A DNA stretch of 62,182 bases, from NCBI GenBank assembly GCA_028283145.1, contig JAPYNY010000026.1:1-62182 (forward strand), read 5' to 3'. Below are positions 1 to 8,587 of this stretch, in pieces. The stretch comes from Candidatus Hopanoidivorans cymbastelae. GTDB taxonomy: Bacteria > Actinomycetota > Acidimicrobiia > Acidimicrobiales > Hopanoidiivorantaceae. The notes beneath the pieces were generated by a model. The model saw only the letters and a list, made by a program, of their open reading frames with translations. It searched no databases and was not told where the DNA came from. Each line of letters starts with the position of its first letter. The stretch's first letter is position 1. The position numbers and the translations under genes were made by a program.

Positions 1-15
1 GCCCCACCCAGACAC

Positions 16-834
16 ATGGAATTCATACAATACGACAGAGATGACAAAGTAGCTGTCATCACTCTGAACCGCCCAGAAAAGAGCAACGCGCAACACCCTC
101 CTCTGCTGCGCGAGTTGGATTCGGCCTGGGACATGGCCGCCGAAGACGATGACGTCAGAGTCATAGTTGTGCGAGCCAATGGCAAGCACTTCTCAGCCGG
201 GCACGACCTGAGCGATGAAGGCAAGCACTGGTGGAGTTTGGAGGTTGACCTCAAGAACAAAGGTCTGGAAGCCATCTACCACTGGGAGCGCAAGCACTAT
301 CTGAACTTCACCCGCAAATGGCGTGACGTTCCCAAGCCTTCCATAGCGGCTGTTCAAGGTGCCTGCATCGCTGGCGGACTGATGTTGGCTTGGCCGTGCG
401 ACCTAATCGTCGCCTCCGAAGATGCCAAGTTTTCCGACCCCGTGGCGCGCATGGCCATCGGCGGTGTGGAATATCACGGGCACACTTGGGAGTTGGGTGC
501 CCGCAAAGCCAAGGAACTGCTGTTCACCGGCCGCTATCTTGGGGCTGCAGAAGCCGAACGCCTAGGGATGGTCAACCGAGTCGTCTCCAGAGACGAGTTG
601 GACTCAACTGCTATGTCGCTAGCCCAGGACATAGCTGAGATGCATCCCTTCGGGTTGGCTGCGGCCAAGCGAGCTGTCAATCAGACCCTGGACATCATGG
701 GATTTTACGCCTCCCTGCAATCTGTGTTTGACATCCACGCCACGGGACACGGCAACGCGCTGAGCATTACCGCCGGCAAAGCCTCCATCCTCTCTAATCT
801 TCAAGAGATGAAAAAAGACGCTAAACATGTCTAG
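16..834 (+). CDS. Enoyl-CoA hydratase/isomerase family protein
   Basis: A 272-residue crotonase-fold protein of the usual family length, starting at the first ATG in the window. The two oxyanion-hole segments are visible: HFSAGHDLS at residues 58-66 and GACIAGG at 115-121, preceded by the N-terminal strand pattern VAVITLNRPEKSNA. Members hydrate or isomerise acyl-CoA thioesters in the cytoplasm. The stretch where classical hydratases carry their catalytic glutamates (about 140-165) reads GGVEYHGHTWEL, not the usual glycine-rich loop, so the exact reaction cannot be assigned; another crotonase activity is possible. The gene is followed on the same strand by an acyl-CoA dehydrogenase and an SDR, which suggests one acyl-CoA degradation unit. 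Only 15 bases precede it, so its promoter is outside the window. Confidence 0.88.
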   Translation: MEFIQYDRDDKVAVITLNRPEKSNAQHPPLLRELDSAWDMAAEDDDVRVIVVRANGKHFSAGHDLSDEGKHWWSLEVDLKNKGLEAIYHWERKHYLNFTRKWRDVPKPSIAAVQGACIAGGLMLAWPCDLIVASEDAKFSDPVARMAIGGVEYHGHTWELGARKAKELLFTGRYLGAAEAERLGMVNRVVSRDELDSTAMSLAQDIAEMHPFGLAAAKRAVNQTLDIMGFYASLQSVFDIHATGHGNALSITAGKASILSNLQEMKKDAKHV

Positions 835-910
835 TTCAAACACTTCTAGCTCTGAAACGGCTGACCGCCCACCCCGAAGGCCATAACCCCTCACTCCCAT
901 ATCCACCCCT

Positions 911-2128
911 ATGGACTTTTCCCTGACACCTCAAGAAGAAACCTTCGCCGAAGAGGTTCGGACTTGGCTGCAAGAACATCTCGTCGGCGACTTCGCCGCG
1001 CTTCGGGGCAGGGGCGGCACAGGACAAGAAGACATCCCCCCAGAGCTGCTCATTGCCTGGGAAAAGGAGTTGGCTAAAGGGGGTTGGCTGGGGCTTGACT
1101 ACCCCAAGCAGCTTGGCGGGCGTGAAGCCACGCTGATGGAACAAGTTGTCTTCTATATGACTTATGTAGAGGCCAAAGCTCCAGGGCGCATGCCTAACAT
1201 GGGCGTCACCTTGCTGGGCCCTACACTTTTGGCTTTTGGCACCGAAGCACAAAAACAGCGCTTCATCCCGCCAATTCTGGCTGGTGAGGAGTTTTGGTGC
1301 CAGGGCTATTCGGAGCCCAACGCCGGCAGCGACCTAGCTAACGTTGCCACCAAAGCCGAGTTGCGCGACGACCGCTGGGTTATCAACGGACAAAAAGTCT
1401 GGACTTCCCTAGCGCAGTTTTCAGATTGGTGTTTCGTGGTGTGTCGCACCGAAGCAGGCTCTGAGCGGCACAGAGGTCTGTCATATCTGCTTGTCCCTAT
1501 GCGCCAGCCCGGCATTGAAATAAGGCCAATAATCCAGATAACCGGTGGCACCGAATTCAACGAGGTGTTTTTCTCAGATGCCGAGACGCAGGCCGATTTG
1601 GTGGTGGGGGCGCCGGGCAAGGGCTGGGCCGTGGCTATGGGAACTTTAGCGTTCGAGCGCGGTGCTTCAACTTTGGGGCAGCAGTTGTCCTTCCAACAAG
1701 AATTTGACGACCTGTTGGCGCTGGCCCAAGCCAATGGCACCAGCCAACGCCACCCTTTGAGAGACCAATTAGTCCGCAGTTACTTAGAGCTTGAAATCAT
1801 GCGCTTCAACAACCTGAGAATGCTGAGCACAGCCCAAGCCATGACCGACGAAGCAGCCACGCCTGGCCCGGAGATGTCAATCGGCAAGCTCTATTGGTCG
1901 CACTGGCATCGTTGCTTGGGGGAGCTGGCCATGCACGTAGAGGGCACAGCCGGCTTGGTGGCTGAAGGGCCGGCAACTGATGGGCCGGCCGAAGGCGCAG
2001 CGCAACCCTACCCGCTGACAAATCGTCAACGGACTTTCTTGTACAGCCGCGCTCACACCATCTATGCCGGTTCCAGTGAAATCCAAAAGAATATAATTGC
2101 CGAAAGAGTGCTGGGCTTGCCAAGATAA
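911..2128 (+). CDS. Acyl-CoA dehydrogenase family protein (FadE-like)
   Basis: A 405-residue flavoprotein dehydrogenase, expected to oxidise an acyl-CoA at the alpha-beta bond with FAD. It shows the family signature YSEPNAGSD (133-141) and the C-terminal IYAGSSEIQKNIIAERVLG block. In most acyl-CoA dehydrogenases the latter begins YEG, with glutamate as catalytic base; here that position is alanine (A386). A glutamate in LAFERG (E249) sits about where isovaleryl-CoA-type enzymes keep an alternative catalytic base, so the protein may still be active. It resembles the FadE proteins of actinobacterial steroid or branched-chain degradation, but the substrate is unknown. It lies 76 bp after the enoyl-CoA hydratase on the same strand. 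Confidence 0.88.
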   Translation: MDFSLTPQEETFAEEVRTWLQEHLVGDFAALRGRGGTGQEDIPPELLIAWEKELAKGGWLGLDYPKQLGGREATLMEQVVFYMTYVEAKAPGRMPNMGVTLLGPTLLAFGTEAQKQRFIPPILAGEEFWCQGYSEPNAGSDLANVATKAELRDDRWVINGQKVWTSLAQFSDWCFVVCRTEAGSERHRGLSYLLVPMRQPGIEIRPIIQITGGTEFNEVFFSDAETQADLVVGAPGKGWAVAMGTLAFERGASTLGQQLSFQQEFDDLLALAQANGTSQRHPLRDQLVRSYLELEIMRFNNLRMLSTAQAMTDEAATPGPEMSIGKLYWSHWHRCLGELAMHVEGTAGLVAEGPATDGPAEGAAQPYPLTNRQRTFLYSRAHTIYAGSSEIQKNIIAERVLGLPR

Positions 2129-2246
2129 TTAAGCCTGCCCCATAACCTGACTACTATCCCCATAGATATCCCCCATAGACACACCGCCCGCCTCCCGCAG
2201 ACACAATTAGCCACCCCACAAACACAACACCACGCCCTTTGAACCC

Positions 2247-2999
2247 ATGTTTGACTTGAGCCAGAAAACAGCCTTGATAACTGGAGCAGGACAGGGAGTT
2301 GGAGCCGGCATAGCCTTGGCCCTGGCTCAACAGGGCGCTGCGGTGGCCGTCAACGACATAGTAACGGAACGTGCCCAAAGCAGTGCCGAGGCAGTGCGCA
2401 GCCAAGGCGGACAAGCCATTGCAGTGCCATTCGACGTAACCAGCCCACAAGCCGTCAATGAAGGAGTTGCCTCCATCGCCCAGCAATTAGGGCCAGTCTC
2501 CATTCTGGTGAACAATGCCGGCAATGCTGGGGCTAATAGCTTTGCCCCCACCCCCTTCTCCAAGCTCAACCCCGACGAATGGCAAAAATTCATAGCTGTC
2601 AACCTCTTTGGGGTGATGAACTGCACCAAAGCAGTGCTGGACGACATGATTGAATACCAGTGGGGACGCATCATTACCATCTCCTCCGGGGCAGGCCAGA
2701 CTGGTCTGACCTTGGGTGTGTCTGTCTATGGTGCCGGCAAAGGCGCTGGCATTAGTTTCATGCGCCACGTAGCCATTGAGAACGCCCGCAATGGCATCAC
2801 AGCCAACAGTTTGGCGTTGGGTTTGATGAACTCCGTGGATGATGCTGGCGTTACGGCTGCGTTGGTCAAGTCAATTCCAGTCGGCAGGCTGGGAACACCA
2901 GCCGACATCGGAGCTGCCTGTGTCTGGCTGGCCTCCGAAGAAGCCGCCTGGGTAACGGGACAAACCATCGGCATCAACGGGGGCTCCCTGCAGAGTTGA
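2247..2999 (+). CDS. Short-chain dehydrogenase/reductase (SDR)
   Basis: A 250-residue classical SDR. Visible are the cofactor loop TGAGQGVGAG (12-21), NNAG (89-92), the catalytic serine region ISS (145-147) and YGAGK (161-165, the Tyr-x3-Lys pair). The C-terminal GINGGSLQS is typical of FabG-like members. It should act as an NAD(P)-dependent oxidoreductase on a hydroxy or keto group, plausibly a 3-hydroxyacyl-CoA given its neighbours, but the substrate cannot be read from sequence. It follows the acyl-CoA dehydrogenase after a 118-bp gap with no recognisable terminator. Confidence 0.88.
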   Translation: MFDLSQKTALITGAGQGVGAGIALALAQQGAAVAVNDIVTERAQSSAEAVRSQGGQAIAVPFDVTSPQAVNEGVASIAQQLGPVSILVNNAGNAGANSFAPTPFSKLNPDEWQKFIAVNLFGVMNCTKAVLDDMIEYQWGRIITISSGAGQTGLTLGVSVYGAGKGAGISFMRHVAIENARNGITANSLALGLMNSVDDAGVTAALVKSIPVGRLGTPADIGAACVWLASEEAAWVTGQTIGINGGSLQS

Positions 3000-3069
3000 A
3001 GTCCTACTTGGCGAGACAACCAGCCCAGCAAAACCAGCCGCCCGCTAAGCAAAAGCTAAACCCTCAAAA

Positions 3070-3672
3070 ATGTCCAACCGCAGCCCCACTCCCCCAAATC
3101 AACAGCCCCTGGCACTGGTGGTATCGGTGGGAGTTGACGACTACTTGCAACAGCTAGCTGAAAACGCCAGCCAAAGCCTGCAAAAATCTGGCTATCGGGT
3201 GGAACTCCTTGACTTGGCAGCTACCAATTACGCTCCAGCCATGACCGAAGCCGACCGTCGGGCTTATCACACCGAACAATCCATCGTTGATCCCTTAGTT
3301 CAGACCCAGGCTGATTCGGTGCTGGCAGCCAAAGTGCTGGTTTTTGTCTATCCCGTCATCTGGGGCACCATGCCTTCATTGCTAAAGGGTTGGATAGACC
3401 GCACATTTGTGATTGGGGTGGCGCTCATTTTGGTGAACGGCAAAGTGAAACGCAACCTGACTGGCGTGAACCACGTTGTCGGCATAGCTGTCAGTTCGGC
3501 TCCGGTTTCCCCAGCCATCAAGTCTTTCGCAGATCAAGGCAAGAGACTGATCACCCGAACCATCCCGATCATCACCAAGCGCCGAGCCAAAAAACACTAC
3601 TGGCACCACACTAGAGGCAGTTCAGATGCTGATTTCGCTAGGCAGGTTTCAGCCGCGTTGGAGAAGCTATGA
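3070..3672 (+). CDS. NAD(P)H-dependent oxidoreductase, flavodoxin-like fold (first of a pair)
   Basis: A 200-residue protein of the flavodoxin-2/NAD(P)H:quinone reductase type. Signs of the fold are an N-terminal strand LALVVSVGVDDYL and the segment VFVYPVIWGTMPSLLKGWIDRTF, which matches the P-x-W-W-x-x-P-A-x-x-K-x-W-x-D signature of these reductases. They reduce quinones or nitro compounds using FMN or FAD and NAD(P)H. The C-terminus is lysine- and arginine-rich. The last codons overlap the next gene by 4 bp (ATGA), so the two are almost certainly translationally coupled and probably work together. Confidence 0.75.
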   Translation: MSNRSPTPPNQQPLALVVSVGVDDYLQQLAENASQSLQKSGYRVELLDLAATNYAPAMTEADRRAYHTEQSIVDPLVQTQADSVLAAKVLVFVYPVIWGTMPSLLKGWIDRTFVIGVALILVNGKVKRNLTGVNHVVGIAVSSAPVSPAIKSFADQGKRLITRTIPIITKRRAKKHYWHHTRGSSDADFARQVSAALEKL

Positions 3673-4238
3673 CTTCCAAGACTCTGCTGATCTGGGTGCA
3701 CCCCGTGCCTGACAGTTACAGCGCAGCCCTGCGTGATGCGGTGCTAAGTGCCATGGCAGAGCCGCCTGAAGTGATAGATTTATACCGCTCGGGTTTTGAC
3801 GCAGCTTACTTGGCGGGTGGGCGGGGTCAAAGTCAGAATGAGGCTTTGCTGAGCCGGCACAAAGCTCAAATTGCTGATGCGGAAGAGTTGCTATTCGTCT
3901 ATCCAACTTGGTGGGACGGGTTGCCGGCTATCTTCAAAAGCTGGCTGGAGCAGATGTTCCCCGATGCCTTGGAACACTCTGACAGCCAGCAACAAGCCAG
4001 GACCGTCTTGCGCAACATCAAACGTCTGACAGCTGTGACCACCCATGGGTCATCTAGATGGGTGAACTTTGTGCAAGGCCAAGCAGGTCGTCACATCCTG
4101 GGGAAATCGCTCAGGTCGTTGTGCGCCAATGGGTGCCAGTTTCACTGGATTGCTCTGTATAAAATCGACCGCCTATCCGATAGCCAGCGCCGAAACTTTC
4201 TCCAAAAGGCTGCCAAGAAGATTTCTGCTGCTGCCTAG
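3669..4238 (+). CDS. NAD(P)H-dependent oxidoreductase, flavodoxin-like fold (second of a pair)
   Basis: A 189-residue relative of the preceding protein. The start (TLLIWVHPVPDSYSAALRDAVL) is the usual phosphate-binding strand-loop of the flavodoxin-2 family, and VYPTWWDGLPAIFKSWLEQMF is the family signature. It overlaps the previous gene by ATGA. Two different reductases of the same fold side by side suggest a tandem duplication or a heteromeric enzyme. The substrate is not predictable; quinone or flavin reduction is the safest general statement. Confidence 0.78.
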   Translation: MTSKTLLIWVHPVPDSYSAALRDAVLSAMAEPPEVIDLYRSGFDAAYLAGGRGQSQNEALLSRHKAQIADAEELLFVYPTWWDGLPAIFKSWLEQMFPDALEHSDSQQQARTVLRNIKRLTAVTTHGSSRWVNFVQGQAGRHILGKSLRSLCANGCQFHWIALYKIDRLSDSQRRNFLQKAAKKISAAA

Positions 4239-4334
4239 CGGAGGTGCAAACCGCCCACCTAATCAAATTTGAGATGCCAAGAGCACAATGAACTTAAGGG
4301 AATTTACGGGGCACAACCACCAATGAACACCACT

Positions 4335-4342
4335 AAAGGAGG
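4335..4342 (+). promoter_or_regulatory. Strong ribosome binding site for methylmalonyl-CoA epimerase
   Basis: AAAGGAGG is a near-complete anti-16S sequence 11 bases before the ATG at 4354. It is among the strongest in the window and confirms that start. Confidence 0.7.
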
Positions 4343-4353
4343 CACCCACAAAA

Positions 4354-4755
4354 ATGCTGCTGACCGAACTAGATCACATAGCCATTGCCGTTGAAGACTT
4401 GGACCAAGCTGTGGAGTTCTATCGCACAGCCTTTGGCGCCGAAGTAGCCCACAGGGAAGTGGTGGAGTCAGACGGAGTGGAAGAAGCCCTCATCAAAGTT
4501 GCCGACTCCTACATCCAGCTCACCGCCGCAACTCGCCCCGACTCGCCCATCGCCAAATTCTTGGCCAAACGAGGCCCTGGTCTGCATCACGTCGGCTACC
4601 GGGTAGACAACTGCGCCGAAGCTCTGGAAGCTCTAAAGGCTGCTGGCGCAACTCCGATAGATCAAACACCGCGCCCTGGCTCGCGCAACACTACTGTCGC
4701 ATTCATCCACCCCAAGGGTGTGTTCGGCACTTTGATTGAACTAGTTGAAGAATAG
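4354..4755 (+). CDS. mce: Methylmalonyl-CoA epimerase (VOC fold)
   Basis: A 133-residue VOC-superfamily protein, the exact size of methylmalonyl-CoA epimerases. It begins LLTELDHIAIAVEDLDQAVEFYR and carries GPGLHHVGYRV and GTLIELVEE, so the four metal ligands (His, Gln, His, Glu) can be placed in DHIAIAV, YIQLT, LHHVGY and LIELVEE. The enzyme interconverts the S and R forms of methylmalonyl-CoA in propionyl-CoA metabolism, linking odd-chain or branched-chain acyl-CoA breakdown to succinyl-CoA. That fits the degradation genes around it. The mutase genes are not in this window. Confidence 0.9.
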   Translation: MLLTELDHIAIAVEDLDQAVEFYRTAFGAEVAHREVVESDGVEEALIKVADSYIQLTAATRPDSPIAKFLAKRGPGLHHVGYRVDNCAEALEALKAAGATPIDQTPRPGSRNTTVAFIHPKGVFGTLIELVEE

Positions 4756-4838
4756 CCACTGCCTGACAGGGCTGAATCTGACAGGGCTAAACCCCTCAGC
4801 CTGGGAAAATGTCAGTCGGGCTAACTATTATTTAAATT

Positions 4839-5729
4839 ATGACCAAAGTTGACATAGGCAGAGTTGGTGTCTGGCAAGGCATGTTGGACCGCCACTCAAC
4901 ACCCGTAGTAAAAGACACAGTCTCAGAAATTGAAGCCATGGGCTGGCCTTGCCTGTGGCGTCCTGAAGCTCTGGGGCGAGACCCGTTCGTATCTGCTGCG
5001 ATATTGTTGGGGGCATCCACCGCCCTCAAGGTAGCCACAGGCATAGCCCAAATCACCGCCCGCCACCCTATGACAGCCGTGGCAGGTCAAAAAACCCTGG
5101 CTGAAGCTTTTGACAACCGCTTTGTGCTGGGGCTGGGTGTCAGTCATCAGCCGTTCGTGGAGGGCATTCACGGCCTCGACTACAAAAAGCCATATTCACA
5201 GATGGTGGACTATCTAGACAAGATGAAACAAGCCCCCTTCATGGCCTTGGAACACAGCGACGCCCCGCCCACTATCATCGCAGCCCTAGGCCCGAAAATG
5301 CTAAAGCTGGCAGCTGAAAAAGCCGACGGCGCACATCCCTATTTCGTGCCACCAGAGCATACGGCTTATGCGCGGGAAATCATGGGGCCCGACGCTCTGC
5401 TCGCGCCTGAGCAAAAGGTGGTGCTTGAAAGCGACCCCAGCAAAGCCCGCGAACTGGCCCGATCAGGTATGCAGTTCTACATGGACTTGCCCAACTACAT
5501 GAACAACCTGCGTCGCCATGGCTTTTCCGACGAAGACCTTGAGCAGTGCTCAGACAAGCTGGTTGACGGAGTTGTGGCTTGGGGAACCTTGGACGACATT
5601 TTGGCAAGGATCAAACAACACCATGACGCCGGCGCCGACCACGTAGCCATTCAAGTCATCACAGGCGAAGGTTTCGGCGGTCGTCTGCCGATAGACGAGT
5701 GGCGACAACTGGCCGAGGCCCTGCTTTAG
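4839..5729 (+). CDS. LLM-class F420-dependent oxidoreductase (TIGR03620-like)
   Basis: A 296-residue protein of the luciferase-like monooxygenase superfamily. It opens VDIGRVGVWQGMLDR and contains LGASTALKVATGIAQITARHPMT, the pattern of the actinobacterial subfamily predicted to use reduced coenzyme F420. The expected fold is a TIM barrel with the deazaflavin bound at the C-terminal end of the strands. The substrate is unknown. A second LLM protein lies at 9840-10706 and an FrhB-type F420 protein at 10992, so F420 is clearly used by this organism. It lies between the epimerase and a carotenoid oxygenase on the same strand. Confidence 0.85.
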   Translation: MTKVDIGRVGVWQGMLDRHSTPVVKDTVSEIEAMGWPCLWRPEALGRDPFVSAAILLGASTALKVATGIAQITARHPMTAVAGQKTLAEAFDNRFVLGLGVSHQPFVEGIHGLDYKKPYSQMVDYLDKMKQAPFMALEHSDAPPTIIAALGPKMLKLAAEKADGAHPYFVPPEHTAYAREIMGPDALLAPEQKVVLESDPSKARELARSGMQFYMDLPNYMNNLRRHGFSDEDLEQCSDKLVDGVVAWGTLDDILARIKQHHDAGADHVAIQVITGEGFGGRLPIDEWRQLAEALL

Positions 5730-5790
5730 CCAACCAATGTTGCTGCCACTAGCAATAGCATTGCTACCACACGAAGACAGGAGAAGATAA

Positions 5791-7134
5791 ATGACCGGGG
5801 AATCCACAGGAGACGCATCTTCAGAAGCCATAACCAGCGCTCCTAGGCCGTGGTGGTTTAGGAGCAACTACAAACCTGTAACCGAGGAAATCGACAGCCA
5901 CGACCTGCCGTTTGAAGGGAACATACCTGAAGATTTAAACGGGCTGTTGTTGCGCAACGGCCCCAACCCTGATGCTTCTCCCACCAACCATTGGTTTGCC
6001 GGCCAAGGTATGTTGCATGGCATTCGGCTGCAAGAAGGCCAAGTCCAATGGTACCGCAACAGACGTGTCAACGCCTCGGTGGCTGGGGCCAACGGATTCA
6101 CCGAAGCCAACATCCATATTTTGAGCCACGCCAACCGCATAGTTGCTTTGGGAGACAACTCCGTGCCTGTGATGGTTTCCGCCGAGTTGGAACAGCAAGG
6201 CACAGCCGGAGATGTTCCTATGGCAGCACATCCCAAAATCTGCCCGCTCACAGGCGAAATGCACACCTTCAGCACCTCTCATACACCTCCATATCTGAGC
6301 TACCACCAGTTCAGTTCCGAAGGCGAGCTGACTTCCACTTTTGAGATTGACTTGCCCGCTCCGTCCATGATGCATGACTTCGCCATCACGCTGGACCATG
6401 CTGTGTTTTTGGATTTGCCGATTGTCTATGACCCGTCCATAGACGTCACCACTTCCTTTCCCTACCAATGGGATGGCGACCACCTGCCTCGCTTGGGGGT
6501 GTTGCCCAGGAAAGCCCCGCCCGGCCAGCAGCCGACCTGGTTTGAAGTTGAGCCAGGCTATGTATTCCACACCATAAACGCTTGCGAAATTGGCAGTCGC
6601 ATCGTGCTGGACACCTGCCGTTACCCAGAGTTGTGGCTCCAAAATGCCAACACCTTTGAGTCGCCCGCTATGGTGAGGCGCTACGACATTCACATTGACG
6701 ATAATTTTGTGCGCGAAAACACCACCTTTGACATTCGCTGCGAATACCCGCGGATTGACGAACGCAAGGTTGGACTGCCCAACCATTTCGCCTACGTGGC
6801 TACTATGGCCGAAGAGCACTTTAGCACGGTGGGGTTCGGGCACCGGGTGGTCAAGTTGGACTTGGTTTCAAACTCTTCTGTCCATCACCATTTTGGGCCA
6901 AATCGCTATGTCGGGGAGCCTCTGTTTGTGCCTCGTGCTCCCGACAGCGGAGAAGACGATGGCTATGTCTTGGTGCTGGTGTATAGCCGAGAGACCCAGG
7001 CTAGTTCATTGGTCATTTTGTCGGCGCAAGATTTGGCAGCCGAGCCACTGGCTACCATAGCCATGACGCAGCGCGTACCCTTCGGCTTTCACGGCTGCTG
7101 GCTGTCTGAAGCAGACCTGGCCCAACTGCGCTGA
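5791..7134 (+). CDS. Carotenoid cleavage oxygenase family protein
   Basis: A 447-residue member of the retinal pigment epithelial membrane protein/carotenoid oxygenase family. It shows the N-terminal signature GNIPEDLNGLLLRNGPNP, and candidate iron-ligand histidines occur in AAHPK, MHDFAIT, FHTINACE and the C-terminal FGFHGCW, as expected for the seven-bladed propeller with a His4 iron centre. Members cleave double bonds of carotenoids, stilbenes or lignin-derived compounds with O2. The choice among these is open. A good ribosome binding site (AGGAGAAG) precedes the ATG. Confidence 0.88.
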   Translation: MTGESTGDASSEAITSAPRPWWFRSNYKPVTEEIDSHDLPFEGNIPEDLNGLLLRNGPNPDASPTNHWFAGQGMLHGIRLQEGQVQWYRNRRVNASVAGANGFTEANIHILSHANRIVALGDNSVPVMVSAELEQQGTAGDVPMAAHPKICPLTGEMHTFSTSHTPPYLSYHQFSSEGELTSTFEIDLPAPSMMHDFAITLDHAVFLDLPIVYDPSIDVTTSFPYQWDGDHLPRLGVLPRKAPPGQQPTWFEVEPGYVFHTINACEIGSRIVLDTCRYPELWLQNANTFESPAMVRRYDIHIDDNFVRENTTFDIRCEYPRIDERKVGLPNHFAYVATMAEEHFSTVGFGHRVVKLDLVSNSSVHHHFGPNRYVGEPLFVPRAPDSGEDDGYVLVLVYSRETQASSLVILSAQDLAAEPLATIAMTQRVPFGFHGCWLSEADLAQLR

Positions 7135-7224
7135 GTTGCTGCGCTGGCTGCTTTGGCCTCAGCCCGCCACAACCCTAGCCCCCTCGCCTATTGCACCCCT
7201 GTCTGTCTGTCGCGCCCCTAGCCC

Positions 7225-7599
7225 CTAGCCAGCCACGCTCAAAGCCCGCGTAGCCAAGCCCATAATGAACAGCCCGCCTATGCCATACAGCAGAAAACGC
7301 CATTTCACCAGTTGCTGGCGATAGCTGTAGAGGATGCCCACGGAGAGCACGCATAGCCCTCCGTAAAACAGGTGGAAGCCGTCAACTTCGACGCCTTCGC
7401 CGGCAACTATGGCTATGCCGCCCGCTATCTGCACAAACACCAAAGTCTGCGCAACCGCTATAAACCACCAAAGCGAACGCTGCCTTAGGCCCTCGTTCCA
7501 ATGAGCCAGCAACGCCCAGATCCCAGCCAACCCATTAGCCACAATGACAAACCATGAAAAACTGTCGTGGAAGTCCCGAAGAGCGGAGGCAAACAACAT
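7225..7599 (-). CDS. Small four-helix membrane protein, function unknown
   Basis: The start at 7599 gives a 124-residue protein beginning MLFASALRDFHDSFSW. Longer starts would run into the deacetylase gene upstream and add a low-complexity stretch, so this start is preferred. Four hydrophobic segments are visible: WFVIVANGLAGIWALL, WFIAVAQTLVFVQIAGGIAI, YGGLCVLSVGILY and FLLYGIGGLFIMGLA. It lies 92 bp downstream of the LmbE-type deacetylase on the same strand. I do not recognise the family and no function is proposed. Confidence 0.65.
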   Translation of the reverse strand: MLFASALRDFHDSFSWFVIVANGLAGIWALLAHWNEGLRQRSLWWFIAVAQTLVFVQIAGGIAIVAGEGVEVDGFHLFYGGLCVLSVGILYSYRQQLVKWRFLLYGIGGLFIMGLATRALSVAG

Positions 7600-7691
7600 G
7601 TGTGAACGGAATGTGCGAACGGCAGGTTTCTGGAAGTTGCCCGTTGCTGTCTCTGGCTGGGTGGTCTCTGGCTGAATAGTGGCCCAAGTTG

Positions 7692-8546
7692 TCAGGGCAG
7701 CAGCAGGTCGCTGTAAAACCGCTGCTGTGACTGCCACGCTGTCTCGCCTGGCAACTGGTCTGTCTCGCTTGGCAGTTGAGCCGAGCCGTCCCGCAAGTGC
7801 GCTGCCACATACCACTCAGTGCCAAAGGCCAGCGCAAAATTCTCGGCATCCATATCCAGAAAAAACGACTCCGGCGTAATCTGACTGGCATGAGCTTCCA
7901 TAGCCGAGCGTTTGACCTCCAGCACATCAGAAACATCTATGGCGTGGGTGATTTCAGCTTCTGGCATGCCGAAATCGTCAGCAGATGCCCGCTCTCGGCG
8001 CTCTTCGTCCAACAATGCCTCAGCAGCATTTTGGGCTGCCATTTGACGTTGGATCTGGTCTCGGTTCATAGTCGCCCAATAAACCTTGGCAATCCCAGCC
8101 TTAGCGGCCGCGGCTGCGCCCACTCGGTGAACTTGAATGTGGTCAGGGTGCCCATAGCCCCCGTGCGGATCATAAATCGTAAGCACCTTGGCAAGTTCTT
8201 GCTGGAGAATCTCGGCCAACTGTTCAGATGCCGTCTCAACATCCGCTTGCCAAAATGAATCAGGGTCATCATTAGTGGCTTCGCCGGCCATGCCCGAGTC
8301 GCGGTAGCCCAAAAACTCCACCCTGTGAATGCCTAGAATTGTGCCAGCCTGGTGGACTTCTGCTTGGCGACGCTGGCCCAAGGTCTCTCCGTCTTTTAGC
8401 ACGTCCTCGAACACTTCGCCCAACTCTCCGCCCGTGGCCACCACCAGCACAACTCTGTGCCCAGCTTGTGAAGCCTTGAACATCGTGCCAGCCGTGGCGA
8501 TCGCCTCGTCGTCAGGATGTGCGTGGAAGAAAACTAGCGTTGCCAT
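7692..8546 (-). CDS. PIG-L/LmbE family deacetylase (mycothiol-type)
   Basis: A 284-residue zinc-dependent N-acetylglucosaminyl deacetylase-fold protein. The first zinc motif AHPDDE lies at residues 8-13 and the second as GHPDHIQVH near residue 133. Actinobacterial members include MshB (mycothiol biosynthesis) and Mca (mycothiol S-conjugate amidase), both about 290 residues. Either is possible here, as is a related sugar deacetylase. The ATG at 8546 is preferred over a TTG one codon upstream. The C-terminus is extended by a Ser/Gln/Glu-rich tail without obvious structure. Confidence 0.85.
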   Translation of the reverse strand: MATLVFFHAHPDDEAIATAGTMFKASQAGHRVVLVVATGGELGEVFEDVLKDGETLGQRRQAEVHQAGTILGIHRVEFLGYRDSGMAGEATNDDPDSFWQADVETASEQLAEILQQELAKVLTIYDPHGGYGHPDHIQVHRVGAAAAAKAGIAKVYWATMNRDQIQRQMAAQNAAEALLDEERRERASADDFGMPEAEITHAIDVSDVLEVKRSAMEAHASQITPESFFLDMDAENFALAFGTEWYVAAHLRDGSAQLPSETDQLPGETAWQSQQRFYSDLLLP

Positions 8547-8587
8547 CAATTTGCCATCAATTTGTTGCCATTAATTTTTGCTGTCTT

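Noticed and set aside
5935..6843. 302-codon minus-strand frame opposite the carotenoid oxygenase
   Set aside because: The plus-strand gene has all family motifs; the opposite frame has none.
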